DNA of 64,000 nucleotides from Acidovorax radicis (GTDB taxonomy: Bacteria; Pseudomonadota; Gammaproteobacteria; Burkholderiales; Burkholderiaceae_C), in the NCBI RefSeq assembly GCF_020510705.1, contig NZ_CP075184.1, forward strand, positions 4,092,001-4,156,000, in the 5' to 3' direction. Under the pieces are notes generated by a model that did no database searches, was not told the origin of the DNA, and saw nothing but the letters and a program-made list of their open reading frames with translations. Position 1 is the first letter of the stretch, and each line of letters opens with the position of its first letter. A program made the position numbers and the translations under genes. Shown here one piece after another: positions 35,476 through 45,169 of this stretch.

Positions 35476-36387
35476 CTAGGTCAAAAAGATGCGTTCCCGG
35501 TCTACCACGACCGGCGGCAGCGGCTCCCCCAGCATCTCGCGCACGCTGTCTTCAATCGTTTGCGACATGGCGTTCAAAGCCAGGTCATTCGGTGCCATGC
35601 CAAATGGCTCTTCAATCTCGGCGGCCACCGCCTCCAGCGCGAAGAAGGTGTAAGCGATAAATGTGGCAATGACGGGGGTCATCGCGCCGATGGTGTCCAC
35701 CAAACCAAACGGCAACAACAAGCAGTAGGTAAATACCGTCCGGTGGATCAGCACCGCATACGTAAAGGGAATGGGCGTGCTGGCAATGCGCTCGCAGCCG
35801 CCCAGCGCATCGCTGAGGCGGCACATGGACGCCTCCATGGCCGGCACCAGCATCGGGGAGAGGCTTCCGTCCTGCCGCCGCTCGCGCACCCAGTTGCCAG
35901 CCCGCAGCAACAGCCCCACCGGCTTGTAGCGCAGGCCGCCGAGATCGGCACAGTCCTGCGCAGACAACAACCGCTGCAGATCGGGGGTGCAGTCAGTGCC
36001 CCGCAACTGATGCCGTGCCGCATGGACAAAAGCGACCAGGTACAGCGCGAGTTTGCGCGTGTGTGCCGGCTCATCGACATGTGTGAGGGCCTGCCGAACC
36101 AGCGTGCGCGCCTCGTTCAAAAAGACGCCCCATAGCGTGCGGGCCTCCCAATAGCGGGCGTAGCTTGTGCTGTTGCGAAAGCCCAAAAAAATCGCCAGCG
36201 TCAAGCCAATGAGCGAAAACGGCACAAAATTGAGCTGAATCTTCCATTGCAACAGTTGCCCGTGGCACAGGGTGACAAGCACCGCAAATGCCGCCGTGAT
36301 GAGCAGCTGCACGGCGATTTCTGGCAAGACGGAACCGCGCAGCACAAAGAGCATGCGTAACCAATGGGGACGTGGGCGAATGATCAC
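35476..36387 (-). CDS. Bestrophin family ion channel protein
   Basis: A 303-residue membrane protein starting MIIRPRPHWLRMLFVLRGSVLPEIAVQLL. The conserved LNFVPFSLIGLTLAIFLGFRNSTSYARYWEARTLWG block and the C-terminal EIEEPFGMAPNDLALNAM are typical of bacterial bestrophins (UPF0187), which form pentameric channels. The first codon is GTG (36387-36385), and the IIRPRPHWLRM sequence supports it. It is convergent with ruvC. The gap holds a GC palindrome GCAGGCCTGC but no T tract. It is the last gene of the backbone-like half. Confidence 0.88.
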   Translation of the reverse strand: MIIRPRPHWLRMLFVLRGSVLPEIAVQLLITAAFAVLVTLCHGQLLQWKIQLNFVPFSLIGLTLAIFLGFRNSTSYARYWEARTLWGVFLNEARTLVRQALTHVDEPAHTRKLALYLVAFVHAARHQLRGTDCTPDLQRLLSAQDCADLGGLRYKPVGLLLRAGNWVRERRQDGSLSPMLVPAMEASMCRLSDALGGCERIASTPIPFTYAVLIHRTVFTYCLLLPFGLVDTIGAMTPVIATFIAYTFFALEAVAAEIEEPFGMAPNDLALNAMSQTIEDSVREMLGEPLPPVVVDRERIFLT

Positions 36388-36570
36388 GATGAGATCGGGA
36401 GAGCGAGGGATGGGACAGATGGCGGAAGCTTTGTCCCCGCTGCCAGCCGCCGCGATGGGCTCTGTGCGGGTGCCGAATTATCTACCTCGCGGCAGCAGGC
36501 CACCCCAACGGACACATCAAGCCCACCAGCCCACCACGCCGATGCGTTCGAAGCCTGCCACCACGCCACA

Positions 36571-37206
36571 TCAGGATTGGCGAGTGATTTCAGCGCTCGC
36601 AGCGCGCTGGATCTGCGGCGCCAGCGCAGCGAGGAATTCATCCATCGTCTGCTCGTGCAGGTCTACGGCTTTCGCCCCGCCTCCCGCCACCACGGTCACG
36701 TCCTCAATGCCGATGACGCCGAGGATGAGCCGAAGGTATTGCGTTGCGATGTCGCGATCCCGGATAGGCGATCCCTCGGTATAGACGCCGCCCGATGCCA
36801 TCAGCACGGTCGCCTTCTTGCCCTTGATAAGACCTCGGCCATCCAGGCCAAGCGTCACGCCCTTGCGCACGATGTGATCGACCCACGCCTTCAGCGACGC
36901 CGGAATGTTGTAGTTGTAGACCGGCGTCGAGATGACAAGGTGCTCGGCCGCGAGCAGTTCGGAGACCAGCTCATCGGACAATTGGAGCGCCTCCTTCATC
37001 GCTGGCGATTGATCTGCGGGCGTCGTGAAGTAAGCCTGCAGCCAGGGAGCCGTGACGAACGAGAGCCCGGAGTCGACGAGATCACGATGCACGATGCGGC
37101 CTCCCGGATGTGCTGTGCGCCATGCCGCGAGGAAGCGTTGCGTCATTTGACGCGAGACGGACTGGCCACCGCGCGGGCTGGTTTCAACAACGAGAAGCTG
37201 GGTCAT
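36571..37206 (-). CDS. azoR: FMN-dependent NADH-azoreductase
   Basis: The 211-residue flavodoxin-fold product begins [29 protein letters not shown] and has the family blocks [28 protein letters not shown] and [10 protein letters not shown], which bind FMN. Known AzoR enzymes reduce quinones and azo compounds with NADH. The start at 37206 is the family N-terminus; the longer frame has no homology. It is divergent from a LysR gene with a 185 bp gap that should hold the regulator's site. Confidence 0.92.
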   Translation of the reverse strand: MTQLLVVETSPRGGQSVSRQMTQRFLAAWRTAHPGGRIVHRDLVDSGLSFVTAPWLQAYFTTPADQSPAMKEALQLSDELVSELLAAEHLVISTPVYNYNIPASLKAWVDHIVRKGVTLGLDGRGLIKGKKATVLMASGGVYTEGSPIRDRDIATQYLRLILGVIGIEDVTVVAGGGAKAVDLHEQTMDEFLAALAPQIQRAASAEITRQS

Positions 37207-37391
37207 CGGAAGGTTCTTTCTTTCGGCGCAGGTGAGCGAAACGCGGGCTGCTGGGGGAGGGGCGGGAAAAGGTTCAACGGCTGGCAGACTTCCATGCAAC
37301 AAGCTGGGCCGTTGACGGTAATCTAGGCCCCGCAAAACTTCTTCGGAAGAGATAAAAGTAAGATATTTTTCATCTGTTTTGGAGATGGAAA

Positions 37392-38288
37392 ATGATCGGC
37401 AACCTGACCCTTGACCAATTGCGCGTCCTCGTGACCATCGCCGACACGGGGAGTTTTTCAGCCGCCAGCCGCGAACTCCGGCGCGCGCAGTCGGCGGTCA
37501 GCCAGGCCATTGCCAATCTGGAGGGGCTTCAGGGCGTCGAACTGTTCGACCGCCGAGGGCATCGCCCCCGCCTGACCGAAGTGGGCCGTGTGCTGGTAGA
37601 TCAAGCCCGGTTGGTGCTGGCAAGTGCCAACCGTTTCCAGGCCGTTGCAGCCAGCACGCGGGCGGGTGTAGAACCGGAGTTGACGATCGCGATCGACCCC
37701 CTGGTGCCGACCGCACCGCTGATTGGCAGCCTGCGCGCGCTGAGCGAAACGTTTCCCGATCTCCCGGTGCACTTTTCGACCGAAGGGCTGGGCGGTTCGT
37801 TGCGGCGGCTTCGCGGTGGTTCGGCGGCGATTGCCCTCTGCTTGCTGCTGCCTGGCGTCCCTGAGGATATTGCTGCCTATCCATTGCTGCGGGCGCCCAT
37901 GCGCGCGGTCGTCGCGCCCGGCCATCCTCTCGCCTCGCTGGGGCGTCCGGCGACAGAGAGCGACCTCGCGCCGCACGTCCAGTTGGTCCTGTCGGACCCT
38001 GTCGACCCGGGCAGTGCAAACTACGGCGTCGCTGGCACCCGACTCTGGCGATTCGTCGATCTCGGTCGTCGATTCGATTTCCTTTTAGCGGGATTCGGTT
38101 GGTGCCGCATGCCCGAGCACCTCGTGGCGACGTCGATCGCTGCGGGGACACTCACGGCGATTGAGATTCACGAAGATCCGACGCCTCCCGAAGGGCTGAC
38201 GATCTACGCGGCGCACCGACGCGATCGTGCTCTGGGGGTGGCGGGGCGATGGCTGCTCGACGAGTTGCGCCGTAGCCTCGTCTCGTGA
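37392..38288 (+). CDS. LysR family transcriptional regulator
   Basis: The 298-residue product has an N-terminal helix-turn-helix ([40 protein letters not shown]) and a substrate-binding-like effector domain ([32 protein letters not shown]). It is divergent from azoR and probably controls it, as is usual for LysR genes. Base composition and codon choice look somewhat different from the left-half genes by eye, which hints at transfer, but this was not measured. Confidence 0.9.
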   Translation: MIGNLTLDQLRVLVTIADTGSFSAASRELRRAQSAVSQAIANLEGLQGVELFDRRGHRPRLTEVGRVLVDQARLVLASANRFQAVAASTRAGVEPELTIAIDPLVPTAPLIGSLRALSETFPDLPVHFSTEGLGGSLRRLRGGSAAIALCLLLPGVPEDIAAYPLLRAPMRAVVAPGHPLASLGRPATESDLAPHVQLVLSDPVDPGSANYGVAGTRLWRFVDLGRRFDFLLAGFGWCRMPEHLVATSIAAGTLTAIEIHEDPTPPEGLTIYAAHRRDRALGVAGRWLLDELRRSLVS

Positions 38289-38373
38289 TCCAGCAGGGCA
38301 CCGGAAAGACGCCTTTCGCGGACGCCCGGTTTTGGCGGCATACCAGTCCCCATCGAGCCACTTCGACAGGCCC

Positions 38374-39732
38374 TCAGGGAATGTGATGTGAAGACAATGG
38401 GTTCTTGAAAAGCAAGTTCTCAGTGCGGTCGAGAGCCCAGATATTCGCCAATAGAGACTGCGCCGAAGCGATGCCGATGACTGGTTCAGCGAGCTCCAAA
38501 AACTTGCCTTCCAGCTCAGCGTCCGTAAGGGCCTGCTCTGGATCTCCCTTGCGATTGGGCTGAAAGTGCGAGAGCCGGCGGCCATCCACGGTCTCGATGT
38601 CGATGCGCGCAGCCCGCTGCCCTGGGAAGGCCGCATCAAGAGCCGGATCCACCTCGACCGTCATACGCTCCATCAGCGCGCGTGTGGCCGAGTCGTTCAG
38701 GCGGTCGGGCTCGTAGGCGGCCAGGCGAACGCTGCCATACGACAGCGCGGTGGCCACCACATAGGTCAGGCTGAACCGCGCTTCGTTGGCCGTGGTGGGG
38801 CGGGTATAGCACGCGATGTCGAGCGCGGGACGATAGGTCGCAACCCGCACGCTCTTGATCTGGTCGGCCTGGAGGTTGTGACGCTGCCGGAGTTCCAGCG
38901 CGCCATCAATCGCCGCGAACGTATGCCCGCACCCAATGTGGCTTTTGAAGGTCAGACGCGTGATGTGAAAGTCCTGACCCAGCGTTGCGCCCACGTTGGA
39001 CCAATCGGGGCCGTTGCTCATGGCGTGCCCCAGACCGCTTTCCCCATCAAGCACATCAAGTGATCCGGTCAGGCCGCGCGAGGCCAGTTGCGCTGCGAGC
39101 AAGCCCGCCTCAGCGGCGCGCCCTGCATGCAGTGGCTTGGACATCGAGTCCATGCGGAAAGCCTGCTGAAGCCCTGCCGCAAACGTTGCTGCGGTTGCCA
39201 GCGCGTGGGCGAAGGCAGCTCCATCCAGTCGCATGATGCCGCCCACGGCAGCCGCCGCACCAAAGCTACCTACCGTGCCAGTGCTGTGCCAGAACTTGTA
39301 GTGAGGTCGACCCATCACCACTCCGATGCGCGTGGACACCTCGTAGCCGAGCACCACGCCCCGCAGAAATTCGAGGCCGGAGACGCCAAGGTCCTGACCT
39401 GCCGCCAGTGCGGCCGCAATCGTAGCGGCGCCCGGGTGGTACATCGCGTCGCGAAAGCTGTCGTCCACCTCGGCTGCGTGCGCCGCAGCGCCGTTGATGA
39501 GTGCGGCTGTGCGTGCCGTACTCGCTCGCCCTCCCCCCAAAAATGCGCGCCCACGGTCGAGGTCGTCCGCGAGGGTCTGCTCCAGGATCGCGACGGGCGG
39601 CGTATTCAGCCCCGGGAACAGGGAGGCGTACCAATCGATCACGGCACGCTTGGCGTGGTGGATCACTTCGTCAGGAAGCGGTTGCCGCTGGAACTCAGTG
39701 GCGTATCGGGCAAATATTTCTGTAGCGTGCAT
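38374..39732 (-). CDS. MmgE/PrpD family protein
   Basis: A 452-residue protein of the MmgE/PrpD fold: IHHAKRAVIDWYASLFPG, NGAAAHAAEVDDSFRDAMYHPGAATIAAALAAG, VVLGYEVSTRIGVVMG, HSTGTVGSFGAAAAVG and FKSHIGCGHTFAAIDGAL. Known members include 2-methylcitrate dehydratase, cis-aconitate decarboxylase and iminodisuccinate epimerase, so a dehydratase or lyase acting on a tricarboxylic or dicarboxylic acid is likely, but the substrate is not visible. The start at 39732 lies one base after the hydrolase stop (TGAAATG) with AGGAAA upstream. It is the last gene of the catabolic block. Confidence 0.85.
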   Translation of the reverse strand: MHATEIFARYATEFQRQPLPDEVIHHAKRAVIDWYASLFPGLNTPPVAILEQTLADDLDRGRAFLGGGRASTARTAALINGAAAHAAEVDDSFRDAMYHPGAATIAAALAAGQDLGVSGLEFLRGVVLGYEVSTRIGVVMGRPHYKFWHSTGTVGSFGAAAAVGGIMRLDGAAFAHALATAATFAAGLQQAFRMDSMSKPLHAGRAAEAGLLAAQLASRGLTGSLDVLDGESGLGHAMSNGPDWSNVGATLGQDFHITRLTFKSHIGCGHTFAAIDGALELRQRHNLQADQIKSVRVATYRPALDIACYTRPTTANEARFSLTYVVATALSYGSVRLAAYEPDRLNDSATRALMERMTVEVDPALDAAFPGQRAARIDIETVDGRRLSHFQPNRKGDPEQALTDAELEGKFLELAEPVIGIASAQSLLANIWALDRTENLLFKNPLSSHHIP

Positions 39733-39733
39733 T

Positions 39734-40618
39734 TCAGGTTTCCTGATGGGGGGACAGATATTGATCAAACCACTTCAACAGCAGGCTGTTCACCTCTTCG
39801 GCCGCCTCGTACTGCACCCAGTGACCTGCACGGGGAATGACCAACGAACTGCTGGGCCCCAGGCGTTGCATGAGCAAGGATGAAGCGGCATGGGGGTCGG
39901 CGGTGACATCGTGCTCGCCCCAGGCCAATAGCAAAGGGCCGACATACCTGGCCAGCAGGTGTGGCAGTTCCGCTGAGCGCGAAATGCGTTTGCTGTGAAA
40001 GCGCGTCTGCAGACATGCCTGCGTATGGATCGCGAGCGCAGTCGCGTCGAGGCTGCGAGCGTCATGGAGCATATGCATCAGCAGGTTGTGGCGCATGGTG
40101 TCGTCAAACTCCGAGCAGTCTCCCCGCTCGAAGGCAGGCTTCCAATTGCGCAGTTCGCCCTTGGGCCGACGCTCGCCTCCGTGACCGGCGGGTCCCAGGA
40201 GCGCCACGCATGAAACGGCGGAACGCTCGGCGGCCAGTCCCGCAGCGACCAGGCCGCCAAATGAGAAGCCGACGACACCCACCGGAGTGTCTGGCCCCAC
40301 CAGCCGGTCAAGCGACTCCCGGACAAGGGCCACCATCGACGTCAGCGTGTGATCTGCCGGTGCGGCTGAATCTCCATAGCCCGGCAGATCGGGCACCCAC
40401 ACCGTGTAGCGCGTGGCAAGCGCTGCCACATTGCGCGCCCAGTGCAGCCAGTTGCCGTGCCCGCCATGCAGGAGGACGACCGGCGCCCCCTGCCCCAATC
40501 GGCGCCAGGCCAATTGCACTCCGGAGTCGGCAAGAAGGACATCGTGGCGGACTGCCAGACGCTCCAAATCGCCCAACAGAGGCGCATCTTGTGCGGTGCT
40601 TGAAAGACCGGATCTCAT
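39734..40618 (-). CDS. Alpha/beta hydrolase of the catabolic block
   Basis: A 294-residue alpha/beta-hydrolase with the oxyanion loop LLHGGHGNWLHW, PDLPGYGDS, the Ser nucleophile elbow GFSFGG, the acid in LLAWGEHDVTADP and the late His in PRAGHWVQYE. Ser in GFSFGG and the overall pattern fit C-C bond hydrolases or esterases rather than epoxide hydrolases. It lies 3 bp after the Bug receptor stop and 1 bp before the MmgE/PrpD start. It may open or release the substrate that the CoA enzymes then process; this is inference from context. Confidence 0.85.
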   Translation of the reverse strand: MRSGLSSTAQDAPLLGDLERLAVRHDVLLADSGVQLAWRRLGQGAPVVLLHGGHGNWLHWARNVAALATRYTVWVPDLPGYGDSAAPADHTLTSMVALVRESLDRLVGPDTPVGVVGFSFGGLVAAGLAAERSAVSCVALLGPAGHGGERRPKGELRNWKPAFERGDCSEFDDTMRHNLLMHMLHDARSLDATALAIHTQACLQTRFHSKRISRSAELPHLLARYVGPLLLAWGEHDVTADPHAASSLLMQRLGPSSSLVIPRAGHWVQYEAAEEVNSLLLKWFDQYLSPHQET

Positions 40619-40621
40619 CGC

Positions 40622-41598
40622 TCAATCCATCTTGATGGATTGCTCTTTGACGACCTTGCGCCACTTGGCAACTTCGGCGCGCACGATGCGCGCGGTTTCC
40701 TCGGGAGGGTCGAGCGTCACGACCAACCCCTCCGCCTGGGCCCGTTGGCGGAATGCGTCTGTTCCGGAAGCGCGCTTGAAGGCTCCGTAGAGTTGGTTCA
40801 CCACAGTTGTGGGAGTGCCGGCGGCCACAAAAATGCCATACCAGACATCCGCCTGGTAGCCCGCAACGCCCACCTCGGCAAGGGTGGGCACATCCGGCAG
40901 CAACGGCGAACGCGTACCGCTGGTCACTCCCAACGCTCTCAGTTTTCCGCTGGCGATGAAAGGGGCGACGCTGGGCAATGTGCCGAATCCCACATCGATC
41001 TGGCCGGCCAGAAGGTCCGTCACCAGCGGGCTCGCGCCTCGGTACGGGACGTGGATGAGGTACATGTGGGCCATGCTCTTGAGTAACTCGGCCGCCAGGT
41101 GCGTGGAGGTGCCGTTACCCGCTGACCCATAGGCCACCCGGCCTGGATGGGACCTGGCCTGCGCCAGGAAATGGCCCGCCGATTTGAGCGGGCTGTCGGC
41201 CCGAACAACCGCCACATTCGGTGCGCGCCCAACAGCGTGATGGGCGAGAACGCAGAGTCTGCCGCATAAGGCAATTTTGCGAACAGGCTTGGCACGATCG
41301 CGATGGCGCTGGTGTTGAGCAAGAGCGTATGACCGTCGGGGGCGCTTTTTGCGACGAAGTCGTTACCGATCACGGTACCCGCCCCCGCCTTGTTCTCCAC
41401 CAACACGGGCTGCCCAAGTTCTCGGGATAGCGCCTCGCCCAGGGTACGCGCCATGGCATCCGTGCCTCCACCTGCCGGAAACGGCACCACCAGGCGGATG
41501 GGCTTGTGGGGAAAAGCCTGTGCCATGGCACCGCAAGCAGCCAAAGCCAGCCACAGCACGGCGAAACCCAACGTCCATTGACGGACCATCTGTGTCAT
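40622..41598 (-). pseudogene. Bug-type tripartite tricarboxylate receptor, broken by a frameshift
   Basis: The N-terminal part (signal peptide, then FPHKPIRLVVPFPAGGGTDAMARTLGEAL and VLVENKAGAGTVIGNDFVAKSAPDG) is in one frame up to FSPITLLG. The protein then continues in another frame with APNVAVVRADSPLKS, YGSAGNGTSTHLAAELLKS and HVPYRGASPLVTDLLAGQIDVGF to the C-terminus. One base appears to be missing at about 41225-41226, where the intact relative at 48077-49075 has GVSPNVLVVR. Bug proteins bind organic acids in the periplasm. The start at 41598 has AAGGAGA upstream. It may be a true pseudogene or an assembly or read error. Confidence 0.85.
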
Positions 41599-41694
41599 GT
41601 TGTCTCCTTGTTCTTGTCTTGTCACTGCGGACTTGCCCCACGCATCACAGTCGGGCTGCCGTTGCTGCTTGCCGGCATCTGGACAGGGCGAGCC

Positions 41695-42900
41695 TCATAC
41701 CCGCTCAAGGATCAGCGCGATACCTTGTCCCACGCCAATACACATCGTGCAAAGTGCGTACTTACCACCCGTGTCGTGAAGCTGGTTGATGGCCGTGGTG
41801 GCTAGCCGGGCGCCGGAGGCTCCCAGTGGGTGCCCCAGAGCAATGGCGCCCCCGTTGGGGTTGACCCGTGGGTCGTTGTCGCTCAGGCCCAAGTCGCGCA
41901 GCACGGCCAGGCCCTGCGCTGCAAAGGCTTCGTTCAACTCGATCACGTCAAGCTGCTCCAGGGTCAATCCCGCCAGTGCCAGCACCTTGCGTGTAGCTGG
42001 CGCGGGCCCCATGCCCATGATGCGCGGTGCCACGCCAGCGGTGGCCATGGCAACGACGCGGGCGCGCGGGGCAAGCCCATGCCGGGCTGCACCCTTCTCG
42101 TCCGCCAACAGCAATGCACAAGCGCCGTCATTCACGCCCGAGGCGTTGCCGGCCGTGACCGTACCGTCGGGCCGCACCACGCCCTTGAGACGGCCCAGCG
42201 CCTCCAGACTCGTCTCGCGTGGGTGCTCGTCGCGTGCGACCACCAGCGCGTCGCCTTTCTTCTGCGGCACCGTGACAGGCACGATCTCGGCGTCGAAGAA
42301 GCCGCGTTGCTGCGCCGCGACCGCCTTGCGCTGCGAGGCCAGCGCCATGAGGTCTTGGTCCTGGCGAGAAATGCCGAATTGCGCGGCCACGTTCTCAGCC
42401 GTCTCGGGCATGCTGTCCACGCCATGCAAGGCCTTCATCTTGGGGTTGACCAGGCGCCAGCCGATGGTGGTGTCCTCGATCTTTGCGGCCCGAGAGAAAG
42501 CGCTCTCTGCCTTTCCCATCACGAAGGGCGCGCGGCTCATGCTTTCCACGCCACCGGCCAGCATCAGGCTGGCCTCCCCGGACTTGATGGCCCGTGCAGC
42601 TGTGCCAAGAGCATCCAGGCCCGAACCACACAGCCGGTTGATGGTGCTGCCAGGCAAGCCCACGGGCAGGCCAGCCAGCAGCGCCGACATGCGAGCCACA
42701 TTGCGATTGTCCTCGCCAGCCTGGTTGGCACAGCCATAGACGATATCGGCTACGGCCTCCCAATCCAGGCTCGGGTGGCGCGCCATCAGGGCGGTGAGCG
42801 GAACAGCGCCCAGGTCGTCGGCGCGCACCGAGGACAGGCTGCCGCCGTAACGTCCGAAAGGGGTGCGAACGGCATCGCAGATGAAGGCATGGCGGGTCAT
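41695..42900 (-). CDS. Acetyl-CoA acyltransferase, 3-oxoadipyl-CoA thiolase type
   Basis: The 401-residue thiolase starts MTRHAFICDAVRTPFGRYGGSLSSVRADDLGAVPL and has CANQAGEDNRNVARM, the acyl-accepting Cys in INRLCGSGLDALG (C91), the catalytic His in GGAIALGHPLGASG, and the second Cys in CTMCIGVGQG. The N-terminus and the GRYGGxLSSVRADDL and SMPETAENVA blocks are those of PcaF/PaaJ 3-oxoadipyl-CoA thiolases, which yield succinyl-CoA and acetyl-CoA. This suggests a dicarboxylyl-CoA substrate. A 205 bp gap with heptamer repeats separates it from the upstream dehydrogenase gene. Confidence 0.9.
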   Translation of the reverse strand: MTRHAFICDAVRTPFGRYGGSLSSVRADDLGAVPLTALMARHPSLDWEAVADIVYGCANQAGEDNRNVARMSALLAGLPVGLPGSTINRLCGSGLDALGTAARAIKSGEASLMLAGGVESMSRAPFVMGKAESAFSRAAKIEDTTIGWRLVNPKMKALHGVDSMPETAENVAAQFGISRQDQDLMALASQRKAVAAQQRGFFDAEIVPVTVPQKKGDALVVARDEHPRETSLEALGRLKGVVRPDGTVTAGNASGVNDGACALLLADEKGAARHGLAPRARVVAMATAGVAPRIMGMGPAPATRKVLALAGLTLEQLDVIELNEAFAAQGLAVLRDLGLSDNDPRVNPNGGAIALGHPLGASGARLATTAINQLHDTGGKYALCTMCIGVGQGIALILERV

Positions 42901-42958
42901 CGTGTCTCCAGGTTTATGGAAGTTAAGAGGACGCACTCACGGTGCTGTCCGAAAACAT

Positions 42959-42986
42959 GCGCAGTGCGCAGTGCGCAGTGCGCAAT
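42959..42986. repeat. Four tandem copies of a 7 bp unit
   Basis: GCGCAGT three times and GCGCAAT once, head to tail, in the 205 bp gap between the thiolase and the 3-hydroxyacyl-CoA dehydrogenase gene. The junctions create repeated TGCGCA palindromes. Confidence 0.85.
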
Positions 42987-43105
42987 GCAAGCGCCCGGGT
43001 AGTTTTTTTGTTTTGTGCGGGCCATTGGCGCCGCATCGGCCATCACGCCCACGGTGGTACGCGGGGCGTGAGCTTCACCGGCGATGCAACCACGGGCTTG
43101 CAGCA

Positions 43106-45169
43106 TCAGCTTGGGAGTGCGAGCAAAGCGCCCGGATCGCCTGCCTTGCTGCCAGGGCCACTGATCTCGGCCAGCCACGCGAAGTCGGCACGCAGCGCTG
43201 CCTCGCCACGTTCGCGGGCCCAAAACACCACGCCGCCTTCCCAACGGGGAAAGCCGTAGCCATTGACCAGGGCCACATCCACATCGGTGGCGTGGGCGGC
43301 CACGCCCTCGGCCAGCAGCAGGGCGGCCTCATTGGCCAAAGCCAGCAGCGCACGGCGCACAATCTCTTCATCGGGGATGGCACGCGGCGCGATACCTTTG
43401 TCGGCGCGGGCTCGCTCGATCAGCACGTGCACGGTTTCATCCACCATGGGCTGGCCGCTCTCGGTGTAGCGGTAGTAGCCTGCGCCGGTCTTGCGGCCCA
43501 GGCGGCCGGCTTCGCACAGCCGGTCGGCGATGTGCACGTAGCGCGCCGCTGGGTCGCGCGTGCCGACCTGGGCTTGGCGCATACGCCAAGCAATGTCCAG
43601 GCCCGACAAATCAGCCACGGCGAAGGGCCCCATGGCAAAACCGAAGCGCTGCAGCGCCGCATCCACTTGCTCAGGCCAGGCACCTTCCTCGACCAGGAAC
43701 TCGCACTGGCGCCGGTAGGCTGCGTACAGCCGGTTGCCGACGAAACCGAACGCGTTGCCCGTCAGCAGCGGCAGTTTGCCAAGCTTCTTTGCCACCGCCA
43801 GGCCCGTGGCCAGCACATCGGACTCCGTAGGCTGGCCGCGCACCACTTCGATCAGGCGCATGACGTGGGCAGGGCTGAAGAAGTGCAACCCGATTACGTC
43901 CTGCGGGCGCGATGTGGCGGCGGCGATGGCGTCCAGGTCAAGATAGGAGGTGTTGCTCGCCAGCACAGCCCCAGGACGGGCCAGGCCATCGATACGCGCG
44001 AACACTTGCCGCTTGACCTCAATATCCTCAAACACGGCCTCAATCACAAGGTCGGCTTCGGCCAGGTCATCCCACTGCAGGCTGGTGCGCATGCGGTCCT
44101 GGCGCGACTGCACAGCTTCAGGCGCCATCTTGCCGGCGCGTACGCGGCCTGCGTAGTGGTCGTGAATGCGTGCACCGCCGCGATCGAGCGCCTCCCCATC
44201 CTGTTCCAGCAGCAGCACGTCGTAGCCGGCGTCCAGCGCAGCGATCACGATGCCCGAGCCCATGGTGCCAGCGCCGATCACTGCGATGGTCTGCATCGCA
44301 CGAGGTGCAACGCCAGCCAGCTGCGGGTGCTTGGCGCTGTCGCGTTCGGCGAAAAACTGGTGGCGCAGAGCCGTGGCCTCGCGCGAAGAGCGAAGTTGCT
44401 GGAACACGGCGCGTTCATCGGCCAGCGCCGTGTCGAAGTCCAGCAAGGCCGACGCTTTGATGGACTCAATCGCCGCAACCACGGCCGGACGGTTCTTGCC
44501 TGCCTTCAACGCCGCAGTGGCGGCATCAGCCACAGCCTGAGGTTCCGTCGCAGGCACGGATAGTTCGCGCACCCTCTGCTTGCGCCCAGCCAGGCTTCGC
44601 GCATGTACTACGGCTGCGGAGCGCAAGTCACCGGTGGCGACCAGGTCAACGAGGCTGGCGGCCAGCGCGGCAGCGCTTTTCAGGCGTTCGCCGCTGCACA
44701 CCATCGCTATCGCGCGCGGCACACCGACGAGGCGTGGCAGCCGCTGTGTGCCACCCGCTCCAGGAATGATGCCCAGTGTGACCTCGGGCAGGCCCACGAC
44801 CGTCCCCGTCGCTGCGATGCGGGCATCACAGCCCAGCGCCAACTCAAAGCCGCCGCCCAGTGCTGCGCCGTGCAGCGCGGCCACGAAGGGCTTGGGGCAG
44901 GCTTCTAGGGCCGCGATCACCGTGGGCAACTGCGGCTCTGCCAGGGGCTGACCGAATTCGCGGATGTCAGATCCTGCGATGAAGGTGGTGCCCGCACCGA
45001 TCAGCACGGCGGCCACGATGCGCTCGTCGTGCGCCACTTCGTTGATAGCGTGCAACAGTCCGGTACGTACTGCGGCGGAGCCTGCATTGATCGGTGGGTT
45101 GTCGATCCAAATGACGGCTACGTCGCCGTCGCGCTCCAGCCGGACCTGGGCCGTTGGGTTGATCGCCAT
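43106..45169 (-). CDS. Enoyl-CoA hydratase / 3-hydroxyacyl-CoA dehydrogenase fusion (FadB/FadJ-like)
   Basis: A 687-residue bifunctional beta-oxidation enzyme. The N-terminal crotonase domain (about 1-190) has GAALGGGFELALGCD (E109) and LPEVTLGIIPGAGGTQRLPR (E129), the two catalytic Glu. The dehydrogenase part starts with the NAD motif VIGAGTMGSGI (about 298-307), includes ASNTSYLDLDAIA and the catalytic HFFSPAHVMRLIEVV, and ends with the C-terminal helical domains (NRLYAAYRRQ). It performs hydration and NAD-dependent oxidation of acyl-CoA. The start overlaps the upstream CoA-ligase stop (TGATG). Confidence 0.93.
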   Translation of the reverse strand: MAINPTAQVRLERDGDVAVIWIDNPPINAGSAAVRTGLLHAINEVAHDERIVAAVLIGAGTTFIAGSDIREFGQPLAEPQLPTVIAALEACPKPFVAALHGAALGGGFELALGCDARIAATGTVVGLPEVTLGIIPGAGGTQRLPRLVGVPRAIAMVCSGERLKSAAALAASLVDLVATGDLRSAAVVHARSLAGRKQRVRELSVPATEPQAVADAATAALKAGKNRPAVVAAIESIKASALLDFDTALADERAVFQQLRSSREATALRHQFFAERDSAKHPQLAGVAPRAMQTIAVIGAGTMGSGIVIAALDAGYDVLLLEQDGEALDRGGARIHDHYAGRVRAGKMAPEAVQSRQDRMRTSLQWDDLAEADLVIEAVFEDIEVKRQVFARIDGLARPGAVLASNTSYLDLDAIAAATSRPQDVIGLHFFSPAHVMRLIEVVRGQPTESDVLATGLAVAKKLGKLPLLTGNAFGFVGNRLYAAYRRQCEFLVEEGAWPEQVDAALQRFGFAMGPFAVADLSGLDIAWRMRQAQVGTRDPAARYVHIADRLCEAGRLGRKTGAGYYRYTESGQPMVDETVHVLIERARADKGIAPRAIPDEEIVRRALLALANEAALLLAEGVAAHATDVDVALVNGYGFPRWEGGVVFWARERGEAALRADFAWLAEISGPGSKAGDPGALLALPS

